Positions 22,839 through 31,883 of a stretch of 64,000 nt of DNA are shown here, in pieces (the stretch's first letter is position 1; every line of letters begins with the position of its first letter). The DNA is from Pseudoxanthomonas sp. J35 (lineage in GTDB: Bacteria > Pseudomonadota > Gammaproteobacteria > Xanthomonadales > Xanthomonadaceae): assembly GCF_000513995.1 (NCBI RefSeq), contig NZ_AZVB01000024.1, forward strand, positions 165 through 64,164, written 5' to 3'. Both the position numbers and the translations under genes were made by a program. The notes beneath the pieces are model-generated. The model ran no database searches. It was not told the DNA's origin and worked only from the letters and a program-made list of their open reading frames with translations.

Positions 22839-23309
22839 ATGAAACGTACCGCCCTTACCTTCTCCCCGCTGCTCGCCCTGGCGCTGGCGCTGCCGGCAGC
22901 CGCCGCCGAGCCGGCGAAGCCGGCCGCCGAACCTGCGGCCGGGGCCGGCACGCAGACCGGACTGACCGCCGTGCAGGTGCGCGAACTGCTCACCCGCAAT
23001 GGCTTCACCCGCATCGACGATCCGGAGTTCGAGGAGGGCATGTGGGAGACCGACGCCACCAGCGCCGACGGCAACCGCGTCGACGTGCGCGTGGACGCCA
23101 ACGGCCGCATCCATGCCGAGGACATCGTCTCGACCATGACCGCCGACGACATCAAGGCCAGGCTGACCGCGGCCGGCTACTCCAAGGTCCACGACGTGGA
23201 GTTCGACGACGGCGTCTGGGAGGCCGAGGCCGAGCGCGACAACGGCAAGGACGTGAAGCTGCGCGTCGACCCGAAGGACGGCAAGGTGCTGGCGGTCGAG
23301 AACGATTGA
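22839..23309 (+). CDS. secreted protein with two PepSY-like repeats
   Basis: A 156-residue exported protein. The ATG at 22839 has GGAG nearby, followed by a clear Sec signal peptide (FSPLLALALALPAAAAEP). Two repeats follow: residues about 47-100 (VRELLTRNGFTRIDDPEFEEG...VDVRVDANGRI) and 103-156 (IKARLTAAGYSKVHDVEFDDG...VKLRVDPKDGKV). This is the PepSY pattern, an alpha-beta unit ending in a D..GK(V/I) hairpin. Periplasmic location is expected. PepSY proteins are variously linked to peptidase regulation and redox sensing; no specific partner is evident here. Confidence 0.75.
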   Translation: MKRTALTFSPLLALALALPAAAAEPAKPAAEPAAGAGTQTGLTAVQVRELLTRNGFTRIDDPEFEEGMWETDATSADGNRVDVRVDANGRIHAEDIVSTMTADDIKARLTAAGYSKVHDVEFDDGVWEAEAERDNGKDVKLRVDPKDGKVLAVEND

Positions 23310-23386
23310 CCGAGGTTGCAACGCCCATCTCCTTCCGGGAGAGGGGTCGGCGGTTCTCCGACGTTCTCGTCTGGCCGTTCTTGTAG

Positions 23387-23457
23387 AGCGGGGCCTGCCC
23401 CGCTGCTTTCCCCGCCAGCCGGGACATCAGGCGTGGGAGTCGGGCAAGCCCGACTCC
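23387..23457. repeat. REP-like palindrome pair between convergent genes
   Basis: AGCGGGGC-CT-GCCCCGCT at 23387-23404, preceded by GTAG and followed by GCTTTCCCCGCC, nearly matches the first unit at 2501. A second hairpin, GGAGTCGGGC-AA-GCCCGACTCC, lies at 23436-23457. They sit between the PepSY gene (+) and the MFS gene (-). Confidence 0.7.
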
Positions 23458-23471
23458 ACGGGAGCCTGCGG

Positions 23472-24704
23472 TCAGGCCGGCACGCGCGCGTAGCGCCAGC
23501 CCACCGCCCAGGCGCAGGCCAGGGCGATGGCTGCGACGAACCATGGTGCGCCGGGGATCTCCGCCGGCGCGCTGCTGCCGACGAACAGCGCGAACACGTT
23601 GGCGAACAGCAGCGGGCCGAGGATGCCTGCCAGGCTGGTCAGGCTCATCAGCGCGCCCTGGATGCGGCCCTGCACCTGCGGACCGACCTGGCGGGTGATC
23701 AGCGCCTGCGTCGCCGGCGCGGCCAGGCCCCACAGCGCACTCACCGGCAGACCGACCAGGAACAGCCAGCCGCTGTCGGCCAGCCCGTAGATCACGAAGC
23801 CGGTGACGCCGCAGCCCAGGCCCAGCAGCAGCGTGCGCCGCTCGCCCAGCGCCTTCACCGAGCGTCCGACCAGGACGGCGTTGACCACGATGCTCATCAC
23901 GCCCACCGCTGCCAGCACCCAGCTGACCTCGCGCGGTCCCCACTGGTAGCGGTAGTCGGCGAACAGCACGAAGATGCTCGGGTACACGTAATGCGCCAGC
24001 TGCGCCAGGAACACCACCGCGGCCAGGCCGAACACCTGCGGGTAGCTGCGCAGCAGCACCAGCGCACCGAAGGGGTTGGCGTGGGCCACGTCGAAACGGC
24101 GCGCGCGCCGCTCCGGCGGCAGCGATTCGGGCAGCACGAACCAGCCGTACAGGAAGTTGAGCAGGGCCAGGCCGGCGGCGAACCAGAACGGCAGGCGCAG
24201 GTCGATCCCGCCCAGCCACCCGCCGACCAGCGGGCCGACGACGAAGCCCAGCCCGAACGCCGCGCCGATCATGCCGAAGCTGCGCGCGCGCTTCTCCGGT
24301 TCGGTGACGTCGGCGATGTAGGCGTTGGCGGTGGTGAAGCTGGCCGAGGCGATGCCGGAGATGACCCGGCCGATGAACAGCATCGACAGGGACGTCGCCA
24401 ACGCCATGAAGATGAAGTCCAGGCCCAGGCCCAGGCAGGACAGCAGGATCACCGGCCGGCGCCCGAATCGGTCCGACAGCGCGCCCTGCACCGGCGTGCA
24501 CACGAACTGCACCGCCGCGAAGACCATGCCGAACAGGCCGACCCAGCGCGCCGCGCTGGCCACGTCGCCGCCGGTGAATTCCTCCACCAGGTGCGGCAGC
24601 ACCGGGATGATCACGCCGAACGCGAGGACGTCGATCAGCACGGTCACGAAGATGAAGGCCAGCGCCGCGCGTCGCGCGCCGGGCCGCTGCGGCGATGGAT
24701 CCAC
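23472..24704 (-). CDS. TetA-like MFS drug exporter
   Basis: A roughly 410-residue, 12-helix drug:H+ antiporter of the TCR/Tet group. Helix 1 reads FIFVTVLIDVLAFGVIIPVLP; the loop 2-3 motif A is GALSDRFGRRPVILLS; motif C is in helix 5 (GAAFGLGFVVGPLVGG). It exports a drug or metabolite across the inner membrane; similarity to tetracycline exporters does not establish that substrate. Two GTG starts (24767, 24704) are possible; the shorter gives the usual N-terminal length. The genes upstream on the same strand are the mutarotase and egt genes, 95 bases away. Confidence 0.82.
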   Translation of the reverse strand: MDPSPQRPGARRAALAFIFVTVLIDVLAFGVIIPVLPHLVEEFTGGDVASAARWVGLFGMVFAAVQFVCTPVQGALSDRFGRRPVILLSCLGLGLDFIFMALATSLSMLFIGRVISGIASASFTTANAYIADVTEPEKRARSFGMIGAAFGLGFVVGPLVGGWLGGIDLRLPFWFAAGLALLNFLYGWFVLPESLPPERRARRFDVAHANPFGALVLLRSYPQVFGLAAVVFLAQLAHYVYPSIFVLFADYRYQWGPREVSWVLAAVGVMSIVVNAVLVGRSVKALGERRTLLLGLGCGVTGFVIYGLADSGWLFLVGLPVSALWGLAAPATQALITRQVGPQVQGRIQGALMSLTSLAGILGPLLFANVFALFVGSSAPAEIPGAPWFVAAIALACAWAVGWRYARVPA

Positions 24705-24799
24705 GGTCGCGTCTCGGGTCGGGGGAAGTGGTGGCGCCCGCCGCAGGTGGCCTGCCGCCGTCACCACTGGAAACGGCGCAGTTTAGCTCCGCACGCCGC

Positions 24800-25882
24800 T
24801 CAGTCCAGCGGCGCCACCGCGATGCGCTGCACCAGCACATGGGTCTGCCCCGGCGCGAGCTCGACCAGGTCGGGGCCGGCGTTGGCCGCTTCCAGGCAGA
24901 CGAAGCCGCGCCAGTGCGGGCCGACGTCGGCCATCCGCGCCGCGGCCGCCTCGCCCGGATTCCACACCACCGCAGTGCGCCCGCCCTCGACGCTCACGTC
25001 GATGCGCCGGCCCAGCTTCGGATCGACCAGGCTGTAGCGGCCGCCAGCGTCGGCGAACAGGCGGTCGCTGCGGCCGGGATCGCGCGGGTCGTGCAGGGTC
25101 CATTCGCCCTGCTGCACGTGCGCGTTGCCGCCGTCGTTCTTGTCGAGGAAGGTGCGCCCGGCCAGGCCCTCGATGCGCACCGCGTCCACGTCGGCGACGT
25201 GGAAGTAGTTGTGCAGCGCCTCGGTGTAGCGCACCGGTTCGCTGCCGTTGTTGGTGGTGACCAGGCGCTGTTCCAGCTGGCGGCCGATGCGCAGCTGCAT
25301 GCGCAGGCCCAGCGCCAGGCCCTGCAGCGCCGGTGGGGCCAGCTCCAGCAATACCGTGCCGTCGTCCTCGCGCGCGGCCGAGACCAGCGTCCACGGCAAG
25401 GTGCGGACGAAGCCGTGCGACGGCACGTCGTTGCCCTGGCCATGGCGGCTGAAGTACGGCCAGCACACCGGCGCGCCACCACGGATCGGGGTGGGCAGTT
25501 CCGCGCGCAGCGGCGACAGCCAGAACACGTCCTCCTGCCCGGCCGGCACCCACGACAGCAGCTGGCCGCCGACCAGCGACACCGCCGCGGTGGCCAGCGG
25601 CGTCTCCACCAGCACCGCATCCAGGCCCTGGAAGCGGCCGATCGACACGCCCGGCACGGCCAGCACCGCCGCGTCCGGCGCGACGACGGGAGACTGCTGC
25701 CAGGCAGCGAAGTCGGACGGCAGGCGGAAGACGGTAGGCGTGGACACGGCGGGACCCGATTCGGCAGAGGTGGAGGGCACGGCGGCCGCCGCATCCGGCA
25801 CGCGCGCCGTGCGCTCCACGCCACAGCCACCGGCCAGCAGCAGGCAGCACAGCAGCGGAACGAAACGGGACATCGGGCTCAT
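24800..25882 (-). CDS. D-hexose-6-phosphate mutarotase-like lipoprotein
   Basis: A 360-residue aldose 1-epimerase-superfamily protein of the YeaD branch. Visible family blocks are GGAPVCWPYFSRHG, the SHGFVRTLPW motif, EALHNYFHVADVD with the likely catalytic His, FLDKNDGG and the C-terminal GFVCLEAANAG with the catalytic-type Glu. Unusually, the N-terminus is a signal peptide ending in LLAGGCGVE, a plausible lipobox, followed by an Ala/Pro/Ser linker, so the enzyme should be exported and lipid-anchored instead of cytosolic. It lies 54 bases after egtD on the same strand. Anomer interconversion is known for the family; the substrate in the periplasm is unknown. Confidence 0.8.
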   Translation of the reverse strand: MSPMSRFVPLLCCLLLAGGCGVERTARVPDAAAAVPSTSAESGPAVSTPTVFRLPSDFAAWQQSPVVAPDAAVLAVPGVSIGRFQGLDAVLVETPLATAAVSLVGGQLLSWVPAGQEDVFWLSPLRAELPTPIRGGAPVCWPYFSRHGQGNDVPSHGFVRTLPWTLVSAAREDDGTVLLELAPPALQGLALGLRMQLRIGRQLEQRLVTTNNGSEPVRYTEALHNYFHVADVDAVRIEGLAGRTFLDKNDGGNAHVQQGEWTLHDPRDPGRSDRLFADAGGRYSLVDPKLGRRIDVSVEGGRTAVVWNPGEAAAARMADVGPHWRGFVCLEAANAGPDLVELAPGQTHVLVQRIAVAPLD

Positions 25883-25936
25883 GCAGGATGCGGACGCGGA
25901 AAGGTCCGCATGATAGCGCCGCCGACCGGGGCCCGA

Positions 25937-26921
25937 TCAGCGCGCCGGCCGCCGCAGCAGGCGCAACCGGAAACCTTCGGCGCTGCCGCCCCACCCGCCG
26001 GCGACCTCCAGCCCGGCGCGCCGGGCCAGCGCGGCGAAGCGTTCGTCGCGGTACTTGTGGCTGTATTCGACGTGGATCGCCTCGTCCCGGGCGAACCCGA
26101 ACACCTGCCCGGCCAGGTGCACGCGCTGCTCGCGCAGGCTCACCAGCGAAGTCTCCACCCGCTCGCGCGCGGCCACGTAGCGCGCCCGGTGGGCGAAGCC
26201 CGACAGGTCGAAGTCCGCGCCCAGCTCGCGGTTGAGCCGCGCCAGCAGGTTGAGGGTGAAGGCGGCGGTGACGCCGGCGGCGTCGTTGTACGCCGCCTCG
26301 ATCACCGCCGCGTCCTTGATCAGGTCGATGCCGACCAGGGCGCAGCCGTGGTCGCCGATGGTGGCGGCCATCGCCGCCAGCAGCGCCACCGCGTCGTCGT
26401 CGGTGAAGTTGCCGAGGGTCGAACCGGGGAAGAACACCAGGGTCCGCGCCGGCGGACGTGGCGGACGCGGCAACTGCAGCGGCCGGCTGAAGTCGGCGCG
26501 CAGCGGCAGCATCGCCAGCCGCGGGGAAGCGTGGCCGCAGGCGCGCCACGCAGGCATCCAGTGCCGCCTGCGAGATCTCCACCGGCGTGTAGGCCAGCGG
26601 CGCATGCAGCGCGGCCAGCAGCCGCTCGGTCTTGCGGCCGCTGCCGCTGCCGTACTCCACCACGTGCACGTCGGGCCCCACCGCGTCGGCGATCGCCGGC
26701 AGGTGCGCGTCCAGCAGCGCCAGCTCGGTGCGGGTGAGGTAGTACTCCGGCTGCCGGGTGATGGACTCGAACAGCGCCGAGCCGCGCGCGTCGTACAGGT
26801 ACTTGGTCGGCAGCCGCCGCGGCGACGCGGACAGGCCGGCCAGCACGTCCTCCAACATCGAGCCTTCGGCGGGCGGCACGCCGTAGCCGGCCTCGTCCCA
26901 GGACGCCAGCAGCGGGCTCAT
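25937..26921 (-). pseudogene. egtD: egtD, histidine N-alpha-methyltransferase, with one apparent frameshift
   Basis: Codes for the SAM-dependent enzyme that trimethylates histidine to hercynine in ergothioneine synthesis (about 328 residues). The first part reads PTKYLYDARGSALFESI and VVEYGSGSGRKTERLL (SAM site); the rest reads LVFFPGSTLGNF, VGIDLIKDAAVIEAAYND and EYSHKYRDERF. These halves are in different frames. The switch falls at a run of four G on the plus strand (26523-26526): removing one base joins RFP to RLAMLPL smoothly. Either a recent mutation or a sequencing error. Its ATG overlaps the egtB TGA (ATGA). Confidence 0.85.
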
Positions 26922-28205
26922 GGCAGGTCCATCGCCAGGCGCAGCCCCGCGTACTGCCAGCGCGCGTGCGGCGGGAAGAAGTTGCGGTAGCTGGCACGCA
27001 CGTGGAGGCACGGCGTGGCGCAGCTGCCGCCGCGCAGCACGAACTGCCCGCTCATGAACTTGGCGTTGTACTCGCCGGTGTCGTCCTGCCACGGGCGGAA
27101 GCCGGGATAGGCGAGGTAGGCGCTGGAGGTCCATTCCCAGGTGTCGCCGAACACCTGCGCCAGCCCCTCCACCGGCGATCCCGCCGGGCACTGTTCGAGC
27201 ACGCCGTCGTCGGCGAAGTGGCCCTGCGGCGGCTGCGCCGATGCCGCGCGTTCCCATTCGGCCTCGGTCGGCAGACGCACCCCGGCCCAGCGCGCGAACG
27301 CGTCGGCTTCGTAGTAGCTGAGGTGGCACACCGGCGCATGCGCCGGCAGCGCGCATGCCGCCCAGGGTGAACGCGCGCTCCAGGTCCTCTTCCCAGTACA
27401 GCGGCCGCCGCCAGCCTTCGGCCTGCACCCGCGCCCAGCCGTCGCTGAGCCACAGCCGCGGGTCGCGGTAGCCGCCGTCCTCGACGAACTGGCGGTACTC
27501 GGCATTGGTCACCGGACGCGAGGCCAGCGCGTGCGCCGGCAGCAGCACGCGGTGCGGCGGCGATTCATTGTCGTAGGCGAAGGCTTCCGCCTGCGGCCAG
27601 GCCGGCGCGCCGATGCAGGCGACCTGTTCGGCCACCGCATGCCAGTGCAGTTCCGCGGCGGCAGCGGCCCGCCGTGCCGGATCGGGCAGGTCCTGGCGAT
27701 ACGCGGGGCGCAGCGGCTGGCTCCACAGCGCGTGCTTGATGTCGGTCAGCAGCAGCTCCTGGTGCTGCTGCTCGTGGTTCAGGCCCAGCTCCAGCCGGCG
27801 CCGCGCCGTGCCGTCCAGGTCGCCTGCCCACAGCGCGCGCAGCACGCGTTCGTCCACCGCCTCGCGCCAGCCCAGCAGCTCCTCCAGCGAGGGCCGCGAC
27901 AGCAGTCCACGGTGTGGACGCGGCTGCCGCGGGCCGGCGCTGTCGTAGTAACTGTTGAACAGGTAGTGCCAGTCCGGCCGCAGCGGGGCCATGCCGGCGG
28001 CGGCGAGGACGAAGTGCTCGAAGAACCAGGTGATGTGGCCGAGGTGCCATTTCGCCGGGCTGGCATCCTCCATGCTCTGCAGCATGGCGTCCTCCGGCGA
28101 CAGCGGCGAGGCCAAGGCCACGCTGGTCGCACGCACGGCGAGGTAGCGGGCCGCGGCGCCGGCGGCGGCGATGCCACAGGGGTTGTCGGTGACGGCCAGT
28201 TCCAT
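26918..28205 (-). pseudogene. egtB: egtB, hercynine sulfoxide synthase, with one apparent frameshift
   Basis: Iron-dependent enzyme that joins hercynine to a thiol donor with oxygen in ergothioneine synthesis (about 430 residues). The N-terminal DinB-like domain has HLGHITWFFEHF and the iron ligands in LNHEQQHQELL; the C-terminal FGE-sulfatase domain has [21 protein letters not shown] and ends LRGGSCATP...[11 protein letters not shown]. The two domains are in different frames. The break is near 27346-27352, where a GCGC run seems to have lost two bases (GGMRA | LPAHAP). Start ATG at 28205. It leads the egtB-egtD-mutarotase series. Confidence 0.85.
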
Positions 28206-28269
28206 GCCGGCACGCTGGCGGGCACCCCATGAGCGCCGCGTCATGCGGACGCGAAGGGCTGGGCCGGGT

Positions 28270-28692
28270 TCAGCTAAGGTCGCCGTCCCGGTAGTACCAG
28301 CGCCCGTCGATGCGCTCGAAACGGCTGCGTTCGACCAGCCGCTGGGCGCGGCCGCCACCGACGCGGAAGCGGGCGACGAACTCGACCTCGGCGGTATCGG
28401 CGCCGGTGCTGCGCTCGGATTTCACCTGCAGGCCCAGCCAGGCGGTGCGCGGGCCGCCGGCGTCGTCCAGGTCCAGCTCGGCCGGCGCCGGTCGGGTGTC
28501 GGGGTGCCAGGTCTGGAGCAGGTAGTCGCGCAGCTTCAGCACGTAGGCGCTGTAGCGCGAACGCATCAGCGCGCCGGCGTCCGGCGCGGGCGTGCCCGCA
28601 TGCCAGCGGCCGCAGCAGGCCGCGTAGGCCTGGCCGCTGCCGCAGGGGCATGGGCCGCCAGCGGCCTGGTCCGATCCACGCGTCCCGGCCAC
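28270..28692 (-). CDS. ychJ: YchJ-family protein with SEC-C motif
   Basis: A 140-residue UPF0225 protein. The N-terminal zinc-binding SEC-C motif is CPCGSGQAYAACCGRW; the family signature RSRYSAYVL follows, and the remainder is a compact NTF2-like domain (WHPDTRP, VEFVARFRV, SRFERIDGRWYYRDGD). Function is not established. It starts seven bases downstream of the folE stop on the same strand, so the two are probably co-transcribed. Confidence 0.85.
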   Translation of the reverse strand: MAGTRGSDQAAGGPCPCGSGQAYAACCGRWHAGTPAPDAGALMRSRYSAYVLKLRDYLLQTWHPDTRPAPAELDLDDAGGPRTAWLGLQVKSERSTGADTAEVEFVARFRVGGGRAQRLVERSRFERIDGRWYYRDGDLS

Positions 28693-28699
28693 CGGCGGC

Positions 28700-29293
28700 T
28701 CAGCGGCGACCGGTTTCGATGAAGCGGAGGAACTCGGCGCGGGTGCGCGCGTCCTCGCGGAAGCTGCCGAGCATCTTCGAGGTGACCATGCTCACCCCGC
28801 GCTTGTGGATGCCGCGGGTGGTCATGCACTCGTGCACGCCTTCCACCACCACGCCCACGCCCAGCGGGTGCAGCACGTCCTGGATGCACTGGGCGATCTG
28901 CGCGGTCATCTTCTCCTGCACCTGGAAGCGGCGTGCGTAGGCCTCGACCACCCGCGCCAGCTTGCTGATCCCCACCACCTTGCCGTCGGGCAGGTAGCCC
29001 ACGTGCACGCGGCCGATGATCGGCGCCATGTGGTGCTCGCAGTGGCTTTCGTACTCGATGTCGCGCAGCACGATCATCTCGTCGTAGCCGGCCACTTCCT
29101 CGAAGGTGCGCGCCAGGTACTCGCGCGGGTCCTCGCGGTAGCCGCTGAACCAGTCGCCGTAGGCTTCGGCCACGCGGCGCGGGGTGTCCAGCAGGCCCTC
29201 GCGCTGCGGATCCTCGCCGGCCCAGCGCAGCAGGGTGCGCACGGCCTCCTCGGCCTGATCCTGGGTGACGGGGCTGTCGGGCTTGGTGCTCAT
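28700..29293 (-). CDS. folE: GTP cyclohydrolase I
   Basis: A 197-residue enzyme that converts GTP to 7,8-dihydroneopterin triphosphate, the first step of tetrahydrofolate synthesis. Catalytic and zinc-binding residues are visible in [22 protein letters not shown] and in [11 protein letters not shown] (the second zinc Cys). [14 protein letters not shown] is the conserved dimer helix. Length and N-terminus are typical of the type IA enzyme. It heads a two-gene unit with ychJ and is divergent from the DUF885 lipoprotein. Confidence 0.95.
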   Translation of the reverse strand: MSTKPDSPVTQDQAEEAVRTLLRWAGEDPQREGLLDTPRRVAEAYGDWFSGYREDPREYLARTFEEVAGYDEMIVLRDIEYESHCEHHMAPIIGRVHVGYLPDGKVVGISKLARVVEAYARRFQVQEKMTAQIAQCIQDVLHPLGVGVVVEGVHECMTTRGIHKRGVSMVTSKMLGSFREDARTRAEFLRFIETGRR

Positions 29294-29442
29294 CGCGGCC
29301 TCGCGGGCGGCGGACTGGGCAGCACATGGTACCCGACCGGCACCGCGAGCCGCCCGATGCCGCGCCGACCATGACCATTTTCAGGGTGCGCCGGCAACCG
29401 CTCGGGGGCAGAATCGGCTGTCCACCCTCCGGGAAACATGCC

Positions 29443-31323
29443 GTGCGCCACGCCTCCGTCCTGACCCCGCTCGCCCTCGCCCTGTCGTTCGCCCTGCTCG
29501 TGCCCGCCTGCTCGCAGCAGGGCGGCGAATCCCAGCCCACCGCCGCCACCGCCGCGCCCAGCGCCGAGGAGATCAAGGCAGAGTCCGGTCGGCTCAACGC
29601 CTGGTTCGATACCAAGTACGAGGAGCAGCTGCAGTTCAGCCCGATCCAGCTGACCTTCCTCGGCCGCAAGGAACTCAACGACCAGATCGACGACATGTCC
29701 GAGGCCGGCATCCGCAAGCAGCTGGCCTGGCTGGAAGCGTCGGTCAGGGAAATGGAGTCGACCTTCGACTACAACAAGCTGGACCCGGAAACGAAGCTGT
29801 CCTGGGACCTGTGGAAGCACCAGTACGAGAGCGCGCGCGAAGGCGTGCCGTTCATGCTCCACGCCTATCCGTTCGACCAGATGAGCGGCATCCAGAACCT
29901 GGTGCCGACCTTCCTGATCAACTTCCACAAGGTCGACGACGAGAAGGATTACCTGGCTTACGTCTCGCGCCTGCAGAAGGTGCCGGTGCTGTTCGACCAG
30001 CTGCTGGAGCGCACCCGCGCCTCCTCGGCGCAGGACATCCGCCCGCCGAAGTTCGCCTGGGAAGGCGTGATCGACCAGTCGAAGAAGGTGGTCAGCGGCG
30101 CGCCGTTCGACGGCGGGAAGCCCAGCGCGCTGTGGACCGACGCCCAGGCCAAGGCCGACGCGCTGGCCAGGGACGGCAAGGTCAGCGCCGAGCGCGCGGC
30201 CGAGCTGAAGGAGCTGGCGCGCAAGGCGCTGCTGGAGAGTGTGGCGCCGGCCTACGCGAAGGTGATCGCCTTCGCCGAGGAGGAGCTGCCGAAGTCGCTG
30301 GAGAACGCCACCGGCGTGGGCACGACCCATCCGGACGGCATGAAGTACTACGAGTACCAGCTCAAGCAGAACACCACCACCGCGATGACGGCCGAGGAGA
30401 TCCACCAGCTCGGCCTGTCCGAGGTGGCGCGCCTGCGCGGGGAACTGGAAGCGCTGCAGAAGAAGATGGGCGTCGAAGGCGACCTGCAGGCCTTCTTCAA
30501 GCACGTCCTCAACGACCCGGACCGCGTGTTCCCGAACACCGACGCCGGCCGCCAGGCCTACATCGACGCGGCCACCGCCCACATCGACAACATCAAGAAG
30601 CAGCTGCCCGACTACTTCGGCCTGCTGCCGAAGGCGGACCTGGTGGTCAAGCGCGTGGAGGCCTTCCGCGAGCAGGACGGCGCCGCGCAGCACTACTACC
30701 CCGGCACGCCGGACGGCTCGCGCCCGGGCATCTATTACGCGCACCTGTCGGACATGAACGCGATGCCGAAGACCGAGCTGGAGGTCATCGCGTACCACGA
30801 GGGCCTGCCGGGCCACCACATGCAGATCTCCATCGCCCAGGAGCTGACTGGCATCCCGCAGTTCCGCACCCAGTACAACACCACCGCCTATGCGGAGGGC
30901 TGGGGCCTGTACGCCGAATGGCTGGCCAAGGAGATGCCGGGCACCTACCAGGACGACTATTCCGAGTACGGCCGCCTGATGTCGGAGATGTGGCGCGCGA
31001 TCCGCCTGGTGGTGGACACCGGCCTGCACGCCAAGGGCTGGACCGAGCAGCAGGCGATCGACTACTTCCGTGCCAACAGCTCGGTGCCGGATGCGGCGAT
31101 CAAGTCCGAGGTGCAGCGCTACCTGGTCAACCCGGGCCAGGCCACCGCGTACAAGATCGGCATGATCAAGATCCAGCAGCTGCGCAGGAAGGCCGAGGGC
31201 GAACTGGGCGAAAAGTTCGACATCCGCGGCTTCCACGACGCCGTGCTCGGCGGCGGCGCGATGCCGCTGGACCTGCTCGAGCGCCGCGTCGACGCCTGGA
31301 TCGCGGAGAAGAAGGCGGCCTGA
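29443..31323 (+). CDS. DUF885-family putative metallopeptidase lipoprotein
   Basis: A 626-residue exported protein. The GTG at 29443 is followed by a signal peptide with lipobox LLVPACSQQ, so it should be lipid-anchored in the envelope. The catalytic-looking motif is VIAYHEGLPGHHMQIS (HE...GHH near residue 452), followed about 40 residues later by YAEGWGLYAEWLAKEM, the usual downstream glutamate block. This arrangement is found in DUF885 proteins, thought to be zinc carboxypeptidase-like enzymes, and they are abundant in Xanthomonadaceae. The substrate is unknown. The upstream frame is open to 29326 but lacks a signal peptide there. Confidence 0.85.
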   Translation: MRHASVLTPLALALSFALLVPACSQQGGESQPTAATAAPSAEEIKAESGRLNAWFDTKYEEQLQFSPIQLTFLGRKELNDQIDDMSEAGIRKQLAWLEASVREMESTFDYNKLDPETKLSWDLWKHQYESAREGVPFMLHAYPFDQMSGIQNLVPTFLINFHKVDDEKDYLAYVSRLQKVPVLFDQLLERTRASSAQDIRPPKFAWEGVIDQSKKVVSGAPFDGGKPSALWTDAQAKADALARDGKVSAERAAELKELARKALLESVAPAYAKVIAFAEEELPKSLENATGVGTTHPDGMKYYEYQLKQNTTTAMTAEEIHQLGLSEVARLRGELEALQKKMGVEGDLQAFFKHVLNDPDRVFPNTDAGRQAYIDAATAHIDNIKKQLPDYFGLLPKADLVVKRVEAFREQDGAAQHYYPGTPDGSRPGIYYAHLSDMNAMPKTELEVIAYHEGLPGHHMQISIAQELTGIPQFRTQYNTTAYAEGWGLYAEWLAKEMPGTYQDDYSEYGRLMSEMWRAIRLVVDTGLHAKGWTEQQAIDYFRANSSVPDAAIKSEVQRYLVNPGQATAYKIGMIKIQQLRRKAEGELGEKFDIRGFHDAVLGGGAMPLDLLERRVDAWIAEKKAA

Positions 31324-31501
31324 GCCGCGACCGCCACGCAACACGAAGGGCCCGGTGCAAGCCTGGCCCTTTTCTTCTGGCCCCTACCCCCCGGCGTGCA
31401 TTGCTCGCGCACCACTGGCGCGGATGCCGCCGGACGCCCGCGTCCATGGGACGCGAGCCGGGACACGAAGCGAGGTTGGGAGAGGGGAAAGACGAAGGGC
31501 C

Positions 31502-31537
31502 TTGACGATAATTATATTTCGATTATTCTGGAAATAT
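31502..31537 (+). promoter_or_regulatory. ars promoter with overlapping operator; leaderless start
   Basis: A very AT-rich patch immediately before arsR. TTGACG (31502-31507) and TATTCT (31524-31529) are spaced 16 bases, putting the transcription start at about the A of the arsR ATG (31536). A perfect 7-bp inverted repeat, ATATTTC (31514-31520) and GAAATAT (31531-31537), surrounds the -10 box and touches the start codon; it is the natural ArsR operator. No Shine-Dalgarno site at a workable distance is present. Confidence 0.7.
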
Positions 31538-31883
31538 GGAAACCGAAACCGCGCTCAAGGTCCTCTCCGCCCTCGGCCACGAGTCCCGCCTGGCCGCGTT
31601 CCGCATCCTCGTCCAGGCCGGCCCCGACGGGCTGCCGGTCGGCGAGCTGCGCGAACGGCTGGACATCCCCGCGGCAACGCTGACCGCGCACCTGAACGTG
31701 CTGCGCGCCGCCGCGCTGGTGACCGACCAGCGCGAAGGCCGGGTGATCCGGGTTCGCGCCCACTACGCGCAGATGGACAGCCTGATCGGCTACCTCACCG
31801 ACAACTGCTGCGGCGGCCTCGCCGACTGCGGCCCCGCGCGCACCTGCGCCCCCGCTCCCAGGAAGAAGAAGGCATCGCCATGA
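31536..31883 (+). CDS. arsR: ArsR-family arsenite-responsive repressor
   Basis: A 115-residue winged-helix repressor: ALKVLSALGHESRLAAFRIL, then the recognition helix AATLTAHLNVLRAA and the wing REGRVIRVRAHY. It lacks the classical helix-3 ELCVCDL cysteines; instead a C-terminal set C91-C92 with C98 and C104 (DNCCGGLADCG) is present. The C-C-x5-C spacing matches the site described for Acidithiobacillus ferrooxidans ArsR (C95, C96, C102), so arsenite or antimonite sensing is likely. It autoregulates through the overlapping inverted repeat. Stop overlaps arsI (ATGA). Confidence 0.9.
   Translation: METETALKVLSALGHESRLAAFRILVQAGPDGLPVGELRERLDIPAATLTAHLNVLRAAALVTDQREGRVIRVRAHYAQMDSLIGYLTDNCCGGLADCGPARTCAPAPRKKKASP

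Noticed and set aside
24783-28358. One continuous minus-strand frame through egtB, egtD and the mutarotase region
   Set aside because: It is a mixture: genuine egtB N-terminus and egtD N-terminus with shadow sequence between and after them. The frame continuity is a product of the two frameshifts and high GC.
31320-31500. Possible small gene between the DUF885 gene and arsR
   Set aside because: Only short frames without ribosome sites or recognisable composition were seen.
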